Assembly: GCA_026418175.1 (NCBI GenBank)
Contig: JAOABX010000020.1
Coordinates: 1-47,907, forward strand
Length of the DNA stretch: 47,907 bases
From: Flavobacteriales bacterium
Lineage (GTDB): Bacteria > Bacteroidota > Bacteroidia > CAIKAF01
Direction of reading: 5' to 3'
In this document: positions 19,650 to 27,932 of the stretch, one piece after another
Position numbering within the stretch: position 1 is the first letter of the stretch
Layout of the letters: each line of letters begins with the position of its first letter
Made by a program: the position numbers and the translations under genes
Notes under the pieces: model-generated
What the model was told of the DNA's origin: nothing
Database searches by the model: none
Seen by the model: only the letters and a program-made list of their open reading frames with translations

Positions 19650-19943
19650 TTAAATATTAGCGAAGAAGTCGATTGATTCGCCCTCCTTCAAGGTTACAAT
19701 TGCTTTTTTAAATGCATCTTTCCGTCCTGTAGAAAAACTTTTCTTGGTGTAACGTACTGTTTTTTTACCTATGTAATTCATTGTATTTACATCGGTTACA
19801 GTTACTCCATACATTTTTTCTACGGCATTTTTCACTTCTACCTTGTTAGCACGCTTATCAACCAGGAAGCCGTAGCGGTTCAGTTTCTCGCTGATACCGG
19901 TCATCTTTTCAGTTATAATCGGTTTCAATATTACTTTTTCCAT
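19650..19943 (-). CDS. rplW: 50S ribosomal protein L23
   Basis: 97 aa protein at the tunnel exit, docking site for trigger factor and SRP. Motifs: [35 protein letters not shown] and [21 protein letters not shown]. The trigger-factor-binding Glu region (VEVK) is present. Confidence 0.97.
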   Translation of the reverse strand: MEKVILKPIITEKMTGISEKLNRYGFLVDKRANKVEVKNAVEKMYGVTVTDVNTMNYIGKKTVRYTKKSFSTGRKDAFKKAIVTLKEGESIDFFANI

Positions 19944-19946
19944 GGT

Positions 19947-20576
19947 TTAAGCGCTTAAAATGTTATCAATGGTACTTAATGAATCTTCCAAAATAAACAG
20001 CTTATCTGCATCCATCACTTCATAAGTGTTTAACTCAGAAGCCACAATTACATTGGCTGTAGGAATATTTCTGGAAGAAATATAAATATTCTTGTTGTTC
20101 TCAGGAATTACAAACAAGGCTTTTGTAGATTCAACGCCAAAGTTTTTCAATATACTTGCAAATTCTTTGGTTTTAGGGGCATCTAAGTTGAAGTTCTCTA
20201 ATATGGTGATACTTCCTTCTTTTGCCTTGTATGTTAATGCAGATTTACGAGCTAACTTCTTTAGTTTTTTATTCAACTTGAAGCTGTAATCACGAGGTTG
20301 CGGACCGAAAATTCTTCCCCCACCACGAAATAAAGGGTTTTTAATACTACCCTTTCGAGAGCCACCGGTACCTTTTTGCTTATGAAGTTTACGAGTAGAA
20401 CCATGAACTTCGTTTCGCTGTTTGGATTTGTGAGTTCCCTGACGAGCATTGGCCAAATGCTGTTTAACATCTAAATAAATGGCATGATCATTTGGCTCAA
20501 TGGCAAAAATCTCATCGTTTAACCGGGCTTTCTTACCGGTTTCTTTTCCTTGAATATTATATACTGCCAGTTCCAT
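19947..20576 (-). CDS. rplD: 50S ribosomal protein L4
   Basis: 209 aa. It has the tunnel-reaching loop ([32 protein letters not shown]) and the C-terminal Rossmann-like part. The frame extends to 20588, overlapping rplC; the ATG at 20576, just after the rplC stop, starts [15 protein letters not shown] and is preferred. In enterobacteria L4 represses the S10 operon; no E. coli-like leader is present here. Confidence 0.96.
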   Translation of the reverse strand: MELAVYNIQGKETGKKARLNDEIFAIEPNDHAIYLDVKQHLANARQGTHKSKQRNEVHGSTRKLHKQKGTGGSRKGSIKNPLFRGGGRIFGPQPRDYSFKLNKKLKKLARKSALTYKAKEGSITILENFNLDAPKTKEFASILKNFGVESTKALFVIPENNKNIYISSRNIPTANVIVASELNTYEVMDADKLFILEDSLSTIDNILSA

Positions 20577-20577
20577 G

Positions 20578-21195
20578 TTACTTCTCAATTATTACGTATG
20601 AACCTTTATAACCTGGCACATTTCCACTGATCAAAATCAGGTTTTTATCTGCCATTACTTTCAATACCTGAAGATTTATAGCCTTAACACGGGCTCCTCC
20701 GGTTCTGCCCGCCATGCGCATTCCTTTCAAAACGCGTGAAGGGAATGATGAAGCACCTAATGAACCCGGATGGCGTTGACGGTTATGCTGACCATGTGTA
20801 CGCCCTCCTACTCCGCCAAATCCATGACGCTTTACTACTCCTTGAAATCCTTTACCTTTTGAAGTACCTATTACATCCACATATTCTCCTTCAGTAAAAG
20901 ATTCTACAGTCACAACATCACCCAGCTTACACTCTCCAGCCATTTCTCTAAACTCTACCAGCTTGCGTTTAGGCGCTGTACCAGCCTTTTTAAAATGACC
21001 AAGTTCTGCTTTAGTTGTGTGCTTTTCTTTCTTATCATCAAAAGCCAACTGAATTGCATTATAACCCTCTTTTTCTACAGTTTTAATTTGGGTTACAATG
21101 CAAGGACCTGCTTCTATGACGGTACAAGGTACTATTTTCCCTTTTTCGTTATAGATACTGGTCATTCCGATTTTCTTGCCAATGATTCCTGACAT
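20578..21195 (-). CDS. rplC: 50S ribosomal protein L3
   Basis: 205 aa assembly-initiating protein. It starts [20 protein letters not shown] and has the extended loop near the peptidyl-transferase centre ([22 protein letters not shown]). A Gln within this loop is methylated in some bacteria. The 88-nt spacer upstream of rplC holds a candidate RNA hairpin. Confidence 0.98.
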   Translation of the reverse strand: MSGIIGKKIGMTSIYNEKGKIVPCTVIEAGPCIVTQIKTVEKEGYNAIQLAFDDKKEKHTTKAELGHFKKAGTAPKRKLVEFREMAGECKLGDVVTVESFTEGEYVDVIGTSKGKGFQGVVKRHGFGGVGGRTHGQHNRQRHPGSLGASSFPSRVLKGMRMAGRTGGARVKAINLQVLKVMADKNLILISGNVPGYKGSYVIIEK

Positions 21196-21210
21196 TGTTG
21201 TTTGTTTTGC

Positions 21211-21238
21211 GGCAGCGGAGGTAGTTGAACCTCATGCC
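21211..21238 (-). promoter_or_regulatory. Candidate RNA hairpin in the rpsJ-rplC spacer
   Basis: On the transcribed strand GGCA (pairs with UGCC), a U bulge, GAGGU (pairs with ACCUC) and the loop UCAACU form a two-part stem with a CGC internal bulge. It ends 15 nt before the rplC start, in an otherwise AT-rich spacer. The place suits translational autoregulation by a ribosomal protein, but no known leader family is recognised. Confidence 0.4.
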
Positions 21239-21283
21239 TGATTTATATTTATTTTATAATGTTTTACTTACTATTTAAACTTA

Positions 21284-21586
21284 CTATTTAATTTCTACTT
21301 CTACACCACTGGGCAACTCTAACTTCATCAACGCATCAATAGTTTTTGAAGATGAGTTATAAATATCCATCAATCGTTTATAAGTACTAAGTTCAAATTG
21401 CTCACGTGATTTTTTATTTACGTGTGGCGAACGCAAAACGGTAAAAATACGCTTGTGCGTAGGCAATGGGATTGGCCCATTTACCACTGCGCCTGTAGAT
21501 TTCACCGTTTTCACAATCTTCTCTGCAGACTTGTCAACGAGATTGTGATCGTATGACTTCAACTTAATTCTGATCTTTTGGCTCAT
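21284..21586 (-). CDS. rpsJ: 30S ribosomal protein S10
   Basis: 100 aa, with the S10 signatures [21 protein letters not shown] and [29 protein letters not shown]. It also doubles as NusE in antitermination. First gene of its transcript, with an inferred leader of about 45 nt from promoter copy B. Confidence 0.98.
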   Translation of the reverse strand: MSQKIRIKLKSYDHNLVDKSAEKIVKTVKSTGAVVNGPIPLPTHKRIFTVLRSPHVNKKSREQFELSTYKRLMDIYNSSSKTIDALMKLELPSGVEVEIK

Positions 21587-21614
21587 ATTTTACTGATAAT
21601 AATCAAATACATTG

Positions 21615-21687
21615 TACCCCCAAAAACGGGCTTGCAAAGGTGCAGCATTTTTTTTAATTATCCAACAGCTTCCTGTTAATTTTTTTA
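21615..21687 (-). promoter_or_regulatory. Promoter/operator module, copy B (rpsJ block)
   Basis: Minus-strand layout as in the rpsQ copy: dyad AACAG-N4-CTGTT (plus coordinates 21664-21677), -33 TTG (21663-21665), 20-bp spacer, CACCTTTG -7 box (21635-21642), then GCAAGCCCG and a T5/G5 stretch able to form a CCC/GGG hairpin. The fusA terminator lies 56 nt upstream, so the S10 block is transcribed separately from the str block. Confidence 0.87.
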
Positions 21688-21742
21688 GGATTAATTGGTT
21701 AAAATGCAAAATAATAACCTTATAACACTTGTGTATATAAAA

Positions 21743-21766
21743 AATGCCCGGATATTTCCGGGCATT
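21743..21766 (-). terminator. Terminator of the rpsL-rpsG-fusA transcript
   Basis: On the minus strand AATGCCCGG pairs with CCGGGCATT across a 6-nt loop, followed by a run of T (A6 on the plus strand at 21739-21744). It lies 19 nt past the fusA stop. Confidence 0.88.
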
Positions 21767-21784
21767 CATCGTAATTTAAAAATC

Positions 21785-23887
21785 TTATGCTGTTACTTTC
21801 CCTTTTACTTTTGCCACTACTTCGTCCACTATATTCTTGGGAGCAGGTTCATAATGCGAAAACTCCATGGTTGATGTGGCACGTCCTGAAGAAATGGTTC
21901 GTAATGTAGTTACGTAACCAAACATTTCACTCAATGGAACCTTGGCCTTAATCACACGAGAATTAGCACGGCTATCCATTCCTTCAATCTGACCACGGCG
22001 CTTATTCAAATCACCTACAATATCACCCATGTTTTCTTCAGGAGTTACAACCTCTACTTTCATGATTGGCTCCAATAGTATTGGCTTGGCTTGAGGCATG
22101 GCTTCACGATATGCCATCTTGGCACATAATTCAAACGACAACGAATCTGAGTCAACTGCATGATAAGAACCATCTAATAAAGTTACTTTTAAGGAAGTAA
22201 CAGGAAAACCAGCTAAAACCCCATTTGCCATGGCAGCCTGGAACCCTTTCTGTACAGAAGGTATAAATTCACGAGGTATGTTACCCCCTTTCACCATGTC
22301 GATAAATTCTAATCCTGGTTTAGAAGGATCGCCAGGCTCAATAGTTACATGAATATCTGCAAATTTTCCACGACCCCCGGTTTGCTTTTTATATACTTCT
22401 CTATGTGTAACAGTTCCGGTAATTGATTCTTTATATGCCACCTGAGGAGCTCCCTGATTACATTCTACCTTAAATTCACGCTTCAAACGATCCAAAATAA
22501 TTTCCAAGTGAAGCTCTCCCATACCACTGATAACTGTCTGACCAGTTTCTTCATCAGTATGAACTCGGAAAGTGGGGTCCTCTTCAGCTAATTTTGATAA
22601 CGCCATTCCCAGCTTATCAACATCAGCTTGCGTTTTGGGTTCAATTGCTAACCCAATCACAGGCTCTGGGAATACCATGGATTCAAGCACAATAGGATGC
22701 TTTTCATCACACAAGGTATCTCCGGTTTTAATATCTTTAAACCCAACAGCAGCACCAATATCTCCTGCACCCAAATATTCAATTGGATTCTGCTTATTGG
22801 CATGCATCTGGAAAATTCGAGAAATACGCTCTTTATTTCCACTGCGTGTGTTTAAAACATAAGAACCAGCCTCTAATTTACCAGAATAAGCTCTCATATA
22901 TGCCAATCGCCCAACAAATGGGTCCGTAGCAATTTTAAATGCCAACGCCGCAAATGGCTCATCGTAGGACGGTTTACGCTCAACTTCTTCACCGGTTTCA
23001 GGATTAGTACCCTTTATACTTTCTTTATCAAGCGGACTTGGTAATAATTCCATCACATAGTCCAGCATGGTTTGAACCCCCTTATTTTTGAATGATGAAC
23101 CGCAAAGCATTGGAACGATTTTCATATCAATAACAGCTTTGCGAAGCGCATCCAAAATTTCACGTTCTGTAATGCTATTGGGGTCATCAAAAAATTTCTC
23201 CATCAACTTATCATCGTATTCTGAAACTGCTTCAAGCAATTTCTCTCTCCACTCTTTCGCTTCCTCCATCATTTCTGCAGGTATATCCACTACTTTGTAT
23301 GTCATCCCCTTATCTTCTTCATTCCAAATCATTCCACGAAAATTAATTAGGTCAACCACTCCTTTGAAGTTGTCTTCAGCACCTATTGGCAACTGCAAAG
23401 GAACTGCATTGCTGCCTAACATTTCCTTTACCTGCTTTACTACATTAAGAAAATCGGCACCAGAACGATCCATCTTATTCACAAAACCAATGCGCGGCAC
23501 ATTATAATTATTGGCCAAGCGCCAGTTTGTTTCAGACTGTGGCTCTACCCCATCAACCGCAGAAAAAAGAAAAACCAATCCATCTAACACACGAAGCGAG
23601 CGATTAACTTCTACAGTAAAATCAACGTGCCCGGGGGTATCAATAATATTTATCTGATACTTTTTTCCTCGATAGTTCCAGGGCACAGTAGTAGCTGCAG
23701 ATGTAATGGTAATACCACGTTCAGCTTCTTGCACCATCCAGTCCATGGTTGAAGCACCATCGTGCACCTCACCAATTTTGTGATTTACGCCAGAATAATA
23801 AAGAATACGCTCTGTTGTGGTTGTTTTACCAGCATCAATGTGGGCTGCAATACCGATATTTCTTGTTAATGATAAGTCGCGTGACAT
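21785..23887 (-). CDS. fusA: Elongation factor G
   Basis: Translocation GTPase, 700 aa. G motifs are [13 protein letters not shown] (G1), DTPGHVDF (G3) and NKMDR (G4). Domain IV carries the tip loop and domain V ends [23 protein letters not shown]. It lies downstream of rpsG by 30 nt. tufA, which often follows fusA, is not here. Confidence 0.98.
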   Translation of the reverse strand: MSRDLSLTRNIGIAAHIDAGKTTTTERILYYSGVNHKIGEVHDGASTMDWMVQEAERGITITSAATTVPWNYRGKKYQINIIDTPGHVDFTVEVNRSLRVLDGLVFLFSAVDGVEPQSETNWRLANNYNVPRIGFVNKMDRSGADFLNVVKQVKEMLGSNAVPLQLPIGAEDNFKGVVDLINFRGMIWNEEDKGMTYKVVDIPAEMMEEAKEWREKLLEAVSEYDDKLMEKFFDDPNSITEREILDALRKAVIDMKIVPMLCGSSFKNKGVQTMLDYVMELLPSPLDKESIKGTNPETGEEVERKPSYDEPFAALAFKIATDPFVGRLAYMRAYSGKLEAGSYVLNTRSGNKERISRIFQMHANKQNPIEYLGAGDIGAAVGFKDIKTGDTLCDEKHPIVLESMVFPEPVIGLAIEPKTQADVDKLGMALSKLAEEDPTFRVHTDEETGQTVISGMGELHLEIILDRLKREFKVECNQGAPQVAYKESITGTVTHREVYKKQTGGRGKFADIHVTIEPGDPSKPGLEFIDMVKGGNIPREFIPSVQKGFQAAMANGVLAGFPVTSLKVTLLDGSYHAVDSDSLSFELCAKMAYREAMPQAKPILLEPIMKVEVVTPEENMGDIVGDLNKRRGQIEGMDSRANSRVIKAKVPLSEMFGYVTTLRTISSGRATSTMEFSHYEPAPKNIVDEVVAKVKGKVTA

Positions 23888-23917
23888 AATCTGTAAATAG
23901 AATATGAATTTTTGATA

Positions 23918-24388
23918 TTAGAATCTGAAATGAGAGAATGCTTTATTAGCTTCTGCCATGCGGTGCGTATCTTCTTTCTTCTTAAAAGCTCCACCTTCAG
24001 AATTGTATGCTGCTACAATTTCGTTGGCTAATTTTTGAGACATGGACTTGTCATTGCGCTTGCGTGCAGCACCAATTATCCACTTCATACCCAACGATAG
24101 ACGGCGATTAGGACGAATTTCCTGCGGTATTTGGAAAGTTGCACCTCCCACTCGGCGACTGCGAACCTCCACAGTAGGAGTTACATTATCCAAGGCTTTT
24201 TTCCAAACATTCAAGGGCTCGTCATCTTGTATTCTTTTCCCTACAATTTCCATAGCATCATAGAATATCTGGAATGCTATTCCTTTTTTACCATTATGCA
24301 TCAAATTATTGACAAATTTGGTAACCAACACATCCCCATATTTAGGATCTGGTAAAATTATCCGCTTTTTTGGTTTTGTTTTTCTCAT
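23918..24388 (-). CDS. rpsG: 30S ribosomal protein S7
   Basis: 156 aa head-assembly protein. Motifs: [44 protein letters not shown] and the C-terminal AFSHFRF. In E. coli S7 represses the str operon by binding the rpsL-rpsG spacer, which is only 25 nt here. Confidence 0.98.
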   Translation of the reverse strand: MRKTKPKKRIILPDPKYGDVLVTKFVNNLMHNGKKGIAFQIFYDAMEIVGKRIQDDEPLNVWKKALDNVTPTVEVRSRRVGGATFQIPQEIRPNRRLSLGMKWIIGAARKRNDKSMSQKLANEIVAAYNSEGGAFKKKEDTHRMAEANKAFSHFRF

Positions 24389-24413
24389 GACTTCTTAATG
24401 CTTTACTACTTGA

Positions 24414-24815
24414 TTACTTTTTCTTTGCAGGAGCGGCTGCACCCGGTTTCGGACGTTTTGCGCCATATTTTGATCTGCGCTGTTTTCTCCCTTCCACACC
24501 GGCCGTATCAAGCGTACCGCGAACGATGTGGTAACGCACACCAGGCAGATCTTTAACCCGACCTCCACGCACTAGTACAATTGAGTGCTCTTGCAGGTTG
24601 TGACCTTCTCCCGGTATGTATGCGATAACTTCTGTACCGTTGGTTAAACGCACTTTTGCAACTTTTCGAAGCGCTGAATTCGGCTTCTTCGGCGTAGTGG
24701 TATAAACCCGAGTACATACTCCCCTGCGTTGCGGACAGGCATCAAGAGCTATGGATTTGCTTTTCTTGATTTGTTTTTGCCTGCCTTTGCGAACTAATTG
24801 CTGAATTGTTGGCAT
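24414..24815 (-). CDS. rpsL: 30S ribosomal protein S12
   Basis: Decoding-centre protein, 133 aa. The [14 protein letters not shown] and [14 protein letters not shown] loops carry the normal Lys residues, so no sequence sign of streptomycin resistance is seen. The tail is Ala/Lys-rich. First gene of the str block, with a leader of about 43 nt from promoter copy C. Confidence 0.98.
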   Translation of the reverse strand: MPTIQQLVRKGRQKQIKKSKSIALDACPQRRGVCTRVYTTTPKKPNSALRKVAKVRLTNGTEVIAYIPGEGHNLQEHSIVLVRGGRVKDLPGVRYHIVRGTLDTAGVEGRKQRRSKYGAKRPKPGAAAPAKKK

Positions 24816-24841
24816 TACTTTAACTCATTTAAATAATATGA

Positions 24842-24910
24842 TACCCCCAAATTTGGGCTTGCAAAGATGAAGTATTTTTTTTTCAAATCCAACAAGGCAT
24901 TGTTAATTTT
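24842..24910 (-). promoter_or_regulatory. Promoter/operator module, copy C (rpsL block)
   Basis: Same architecture and exact spacing as the rpsJ and rpsQ copies. The dyad is AACAA-N4-TTGTT (plus coordinates 24891-24904), the -33 TTG is at 24890-24892, the spacer is 20 bp and the -7 box is CATCTTTG (24862-24869). GCAAGCCC and a perfect CCCAAATTTGGG hairpin follow. Relative to the other two, both arms of the dyad changed symmetrically (G to A and C to T), so the dyad is kept. Confidence 0.82.
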
Positions 24911-24952
24911 TTCCTGTATAGCATTTTAATAAGTGATATCACCTCTAAAATT

Positions 24953-25057
24953 ATGAAGATATATCTAATCCATTTTATCATCGCCTCCTCGGCTACAATA
25001 GTTTTATTTATTTTACTATCTACCATGCATCTTTCTAACGTATTGCATTTTAAATAA
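24953..25057 (+). CDS. Possible 34-aa single-span membrane peptide
   Basis: The frame starts MKIYLIHFIIASSATIVLF and forms one hydrophobic span with a basic N-terminus and a His/Lys C-terminus. That shape is shared by type I toxins and other small membrane proteins. I see no good TAnnTTTG box before it and no obvious antisense RNA promoter, so it may be a chance frame in AT-rich DNA. A palindrome overlaps its start. Confidence 0.18.
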   Translation: MKIYLIHFIIASSATIVLFILLSTMHLSNVLHFK

Positions 25058-25087
25058 TAAAATTCAAATAAATTGAGTACAATAAAA

Positions 25088-25135
25088 TTTGGAAAGTTCA
25101 AAAACAAAAAATATTTTTGATATCAAATTGATATC
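25088..25135 (+). promoter_or_regulatory. SPFH operon promoter with overlapping operator-like dyad
   Basis: TTTG (25088-25091), 20 bp, then TATTTTTG (25112-25119) is a full match to the Bacteroidota promoter pattern. The dyad GATATCAA-A-TTGATATC (25119-25135) overlaps the -7 box edge and the inferred start site. It also reads as two direct TTGATATC sites 11 bp apart, one helical turn. Confidence 0.7.
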
Positions 25136-25138
25136 TTT

Positions 25139-26017
25139 ATGAAAAACACCATGATTATCGAAGGACAAGAAAAGGTTGTAAAACCAATTAGTGGATATGG
25201 CATGCTCATCGTAGGGCTGCTGTTTACCGGAGTAGCTGTTTTCTTTTTTACGCTAAAGGGGCTGGAATGGCTGGGAGCAATTAGCGTCTTTGCAGCACTA
25301 CTGACATGGTCAGGCCTAATGGTAGTTGACCCTAATAACTCAAGGGTTCTTATTTTATTTGGGAATTACAAAGGAACTGTAAAGCAAAATGGTTTCTTTT
25401 TTGTAAACCCGCTCATGATCAAAAAGAAGATTTCACTTCGGGCACGCAACCTGGAAACCCAACCCATCAAAGTGAACGACAAAATGGGCAACCCCATCAT
25501 GATTGCAGCCGTATTGGTTTGGAAAGTAGAAAACACGTACCGTGCTGCCTTTGAGGTAGAAAAATACGAAGAGTTTGTAAAGGCACAGAGTGAATCTGCC
25601 ATACGTCAGCTGGCCGGTGCCTATTCATATGACAACATTGAAGACGAAACAGCCACCACTACCTTGCGTTCCAGCCATGAAGAAATTAATCATGTATTAG
25701 AAAAAGAAATTGCCGAACGCCTTTCCATTGCAGGAATCGTAGTAATTGAAGCACGCATTAGCCACCTTGCTTATGCATCTGAAATTGCCGGTGCCATGCT
25801 TCAACGCCAACAAGCAACAGCCGTTGTAGCTGCTCGTCAAAAAATTGTAGAAGGAGCTGTTGGCATGGTAGAAATGGCATTAAATGAACTTTCTAAAAAA
25901 GAAATTGTACACCTGGATGATGAACGTAAAGCAGCCATGGTTAGCAATTTGATGGTGGTGTTGTGCAGTGATAAAAATCCCACTCCGGTAGTGAATGCTG
26001 GCACATTATATCAATAA
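25139..26017 (+). CDS. SPFH/Band 7 domain membrane protein
   Basis: Membrane scaffold protein of the stomatin/prohibitin/flotillin superfamily, 292 aa. Two hydrophobic segments (about 20-38 and 43-62) anchor it. The SPFH domain follows (about 63-250), including [41 protein letters not shown] and an Ala/Gln-rich coiled segment ([20 protein letters not shown]). The C-terminus is short. The ATG lies 19 nt after the -7 box. It is first in a run of four genes; two membrane PH-like genes and a ribbon-helix-helix gene follow, so a membrane microdomain or stress role is possible but untested. Confidence 0.85.
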   Translation: MKNTMIIEGQEKVVKPISGYGMLIVGLLFTGVAVFFFTLKGLEWLGAISVFAALLTWSGLMVVDPNNSRVLILFGNYKGTVKQNGFFFVNPLMIKKKISLRARNLETQPIKVNDKMGNPIMIAAVLVWKVENTYRAAFEVEKYEEFVKAQSESAIRQLAGAYSYDNIEDETATTTLRSSHEEINHVLEKEIAERLSIAGIVVIEARISHLAYASEIAGAMLQRQQATAVVAARQKIVEGAVGMVEMALNELSKKEIVHLDDERKAAMVSNLMVVLCSDKNPTPVVNAGTLYQ

Positions 26018-26035
26018 CTTAAACCCTCTATCTCC

Positions 26036-26542
26036 ATGAATAAAGAAATTTTATTTTCAGAAACTCAGCGATTCAAACAGATTTGGATTTGGGTAATCTT
26101 ACTGGGTATTAATTCTATTTCTATATATGGAATTTATCAACAGATTGTTCTCGGCATTCCCTATGGCGAAAATCCTATGAGCAATACTGGACTAATCATC
26201 ACCAGTTCTATCACAACTTTACTTACCATTTTCTTTCTACTCTCACGATTAGATACAAAAATTACAAACGATGGCATACTCATAAAATTCTTTCCATTTC
26301 ACATTAAAAACAAGAAATTTAATTGGAATCAAATTAAAAAAGCTTATCTACGTAAATACTCTCCCATTAGGGAATTTGGCGGATGGGGATTACGATTATT
26401 TGGCAATAGCATAGCATACAATGTTATGGGCAATGTAGGTCTTCAACTAGAACTAAGTAACAAAAAGAAAATTTTGATAGGAACCAACAAACCATCTGAA
26501 TTAAAAGAAACACTAATAAAATTGGGGAAATACATTGAATAA
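26036..26542 (+). CDS. Two-TM protein with PH-like cytoplasmic domain
   Basis: 168 aa, not firmly assigned to a characterised family. Two transmembrane segments (about 14-36 and 50-70) are followed by a beta-rich domain containing TKITNDGILIKFFPF, W-Q-I-K-K-A-Y, GGWGLRL and GLQLELSNKKKILIGTNKP, then a short C-terminal helix. This pattern resembles bacterial PH-like domains. The next gene has the same layout and looks like a diverged paralogue. It starts 18 nt after the SPFH stop, so is probably in the same operon. Confidence 0.7.
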   Translation: MNKEILFSETQRFKQIWIWVILLGINSISIYGIYQQIVLGIPYGENPMSNTGLIITSSITTLLTIFFLLSRLDTKITNDGILIKFFPFHIKNKKFNWNQIKKAYLRKYSPIREFGGWGLRLFGNSIAYNVMGNVGLQLELSNKKKILIGTNKPSELKETLIKLGKYIE

Positions 26543-26568
26543 ATAATAAATTATTTTTATTGAGGTCA

Positions 26569-27117
26569 ATGGAAAAAAGAAAAGTTATAGATGGCGTTAT
26601 TTGGTTTCAAGAAGAACAATGCATGTGGAATACTTGGATAAAGTATCTTTTAATTGTTGATTTTATTTTTTTAAGTATACTAGTTACAACAATCGTAATT
26701 ACTGATAAAGATACTTCTACGCCTGAAAAAATTTTCATCCCCATAGGTATTGCATTATTCAACACCCTTGTAATTATTTTATTCCGATCAATAAAATTAC
26801 AAACAGTAATAACTGATTGTGGAATTTTTCTTCGGCTAAAACCCTTTGAAAAAAAATTCCAATTCATTGCTAAAGAAACAATTAAAGAATTAAAAGAAGT
26901 AAAAGTAACCTGTTTCAATACCGGAATAAAAATTTCAAAAAACGCAAAATCGTACATTATTGAAGGCAATAAAGCAGTCGAAATCTACACCCAAAAAATG
27001 AAGATTACACTAGGAAGTAATCACTACAATGATTTAAATTCTGCATTAAAAAAAATTACTTCATCGGATAATCCAACGTCAACAGTTATTTACTTAGCAA
27101 ACTCTGAAGACCTATGA
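26569..27117 (+). CDS. Two-TM protein with PH-like domain, paralogue of the preceding gene
   Basis: 182 aa hypothetical. After FQEEQ near the N-terminus come two membrane segments (about 24-45 and 58-76). A beta-rich part then aligns by eye with the upstream protein: ITDCGIFLRLKPF against ITNDGILIKFFPF, and EIYTQKMKITLGSNHYNDLNSALKKI against QLELSNKKKILIGTNKPSELKETLIKL. It lacks the GGWGLRL segment and has a 20-residue Ser/Thr-rich tail. The frame extends to a TTG at 26560; the ATG at 26569 is preferred. Its stop overlaps the next gene by 4 nt (ATGA). Confidence 0.6.
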   Translation: MEKRKVIDGVIWFQEEQCMWNTWIKYLLIVDFIFLSILVTTIVITDKDTSTPEKIFIPIGIALFNTLVIILFRSIKLQTVITDCGIFLRLKPFEKKFQFIAKETIKELKEVKVTCFNTGIKISKNAKSYIIEGNKAVEIYTQKMKITLGSNHYNDLNSALKKITSSDNPTSTVIYLANSEDL

Positions 27118-27308
27118 GCCCCAAAAAATCATATATCCTTCGGCTTGACGAAGAAACCTACAAGGCGTTGGAAAAATGGGCAGCTGATGAATTCAGAAGC
27201 GTAAACGGGCAATTGGAATGGCTAATTTATCAAGGTTTAAAGAATAGTGGTAGGCTGAAAAAACAAAAAACAAATAAAGAAAAGAATCAAGAAGAAACTA
27301 ATTCATAA
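27114..27308 (+). CDS. Arc-type ribbon-helix-helix DNA-binding protein
   Basis: 64 aa. The N-terminal strand KSYILRLDEETYKALEKWAADE followed by SVNGQLEWLIYQGLKNS is the ribbon-helix-helix pattern of Arc-family proteins. A Lys/Glu-rich tail follows. The ATGA overlap with the gene upstream indicates translational coupling. It may bind the TTGATATC sites at the operon promoter; that is inference. Its last 22 bases overlap the end of the convergent AlbA_2 gene. Confidence 0.75.
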   Translation: MSPKKSYILRLDEETYKALEKWAADEFRSVNGQLEWLIYQGLKNSGRLKKQKTNKEKNQEETNS

Positions 27309-27931
27309 CGGATGCCTTGAGGTTGAATATTTATTTTAACCAATTCCCAACGAATAAATCGAACCAATAAATTCTCCACACGCCATAATGGGAACCCAGT
27401 TAAACGAACCAGTTTGCTGATGCTACAATTTGAATTTCCCTTCAATACATTTAGTAGTATCAACTCATAGGGTTTAAATACTTCGGGTTTTTTACTGGGA
27501 TGCATTTCTTGTTTCATAAGTTTAATAATAACCCGACTTGCCACCGCATTAAAATCATTATGCCGAATAAATGCCAAATTCCTTCGATCATCAATTTTGG
27601 CAAAATGGGGTATTAAATCAGATACGGGCACCTCACAACGCAACACTGGTTTACCTTGCAATATCAGTGTAGTTACATTTACTTTTACTTCGGGGAAGCA
27701 ATACAATCGGGCAGCACCAGCGATCATATGAAATTCTTCATCAGGATTGCAACCCGAAATCTTACCATTGTCTTTTATTCCTACCCAAATTATCCCTCCT
27801 TTTGTATTTGCAAAAGCACAGAGGGTTTGAGCTATCTCGCAACTGCTATCAATGCGAAATTTGAATTCTTGTTGGATATTCTCGCCTTGAGCAATCTGCT
27901 TTAACCATTTTTTTTCAGAATTATCAATCAT
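27287..27931 (-). CDS. AlbA_2 (Schlafen-type) domain protein with C-terminal helix-turn-helix
   Basis: 214 aa. The N-terminal domain (about 1-125) has QGENIQQEFKFRIDS, ALCAFANTKGG and IWVGIKDNGKISG, the hallmark segments of the AlbA_2 putative DNA-binding/nucleotide domain. The C-terminal part (about 150-214) contains LLNVLKGNSNCSISKLVRLTGFPLWRVENLLVRF, which looks like a winged helix. A transcription regulator is likely; Schlafen-type proteins also occur in defence loci, but no other defence gene is near. The stop of the convergent RHH gene lies within it. Confidence 0.75.
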   Translation of the reverse strand: MIDNSEKKWLKQIAQGENIQQEFKFRIDSSCEIAQTLCAFANTKGGIIWVGIKDNGKISGCNPDEEFHMIAGAARLYCFPEVKVNVTTLILQGKPVLRCEVPVSDLIPHFAKIDDRRNLAFIRHNDFNAVASRVIIKLMKQEMHPSKKPEVFKPYELILLNVLKGNSNCSISKLVRLTGFPLWRVENLLVRFIRWELVKINIQPQGIRYELVSS

Positions 27932-27932
27932 T

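Larger units (their letters stand above)
24816..25138. promoter_or_regulatory. Divergent rpsL-SPFH intergenic region with GATATC palindromes
   Basis: This 323-nt region holds the rpsL promoter module on its left and the SPFH promoter on its right. Between and within these are three AT-rich palindromes: GTGATATCAC (24933-24942), AGATATATCT (24957-24966) and a 17-bp dyad with two TTGATATC sites (25117-25135). A hydrophobic 34-codon frame also lies here (24953-25057). Confidence 0.6.

Noticed and set aside
24883-25107. 74-codon minus-strand frame upstream of rpsL
   Set aside because: It overlaps promoter copy C and the palindromes and has no supporting signal.
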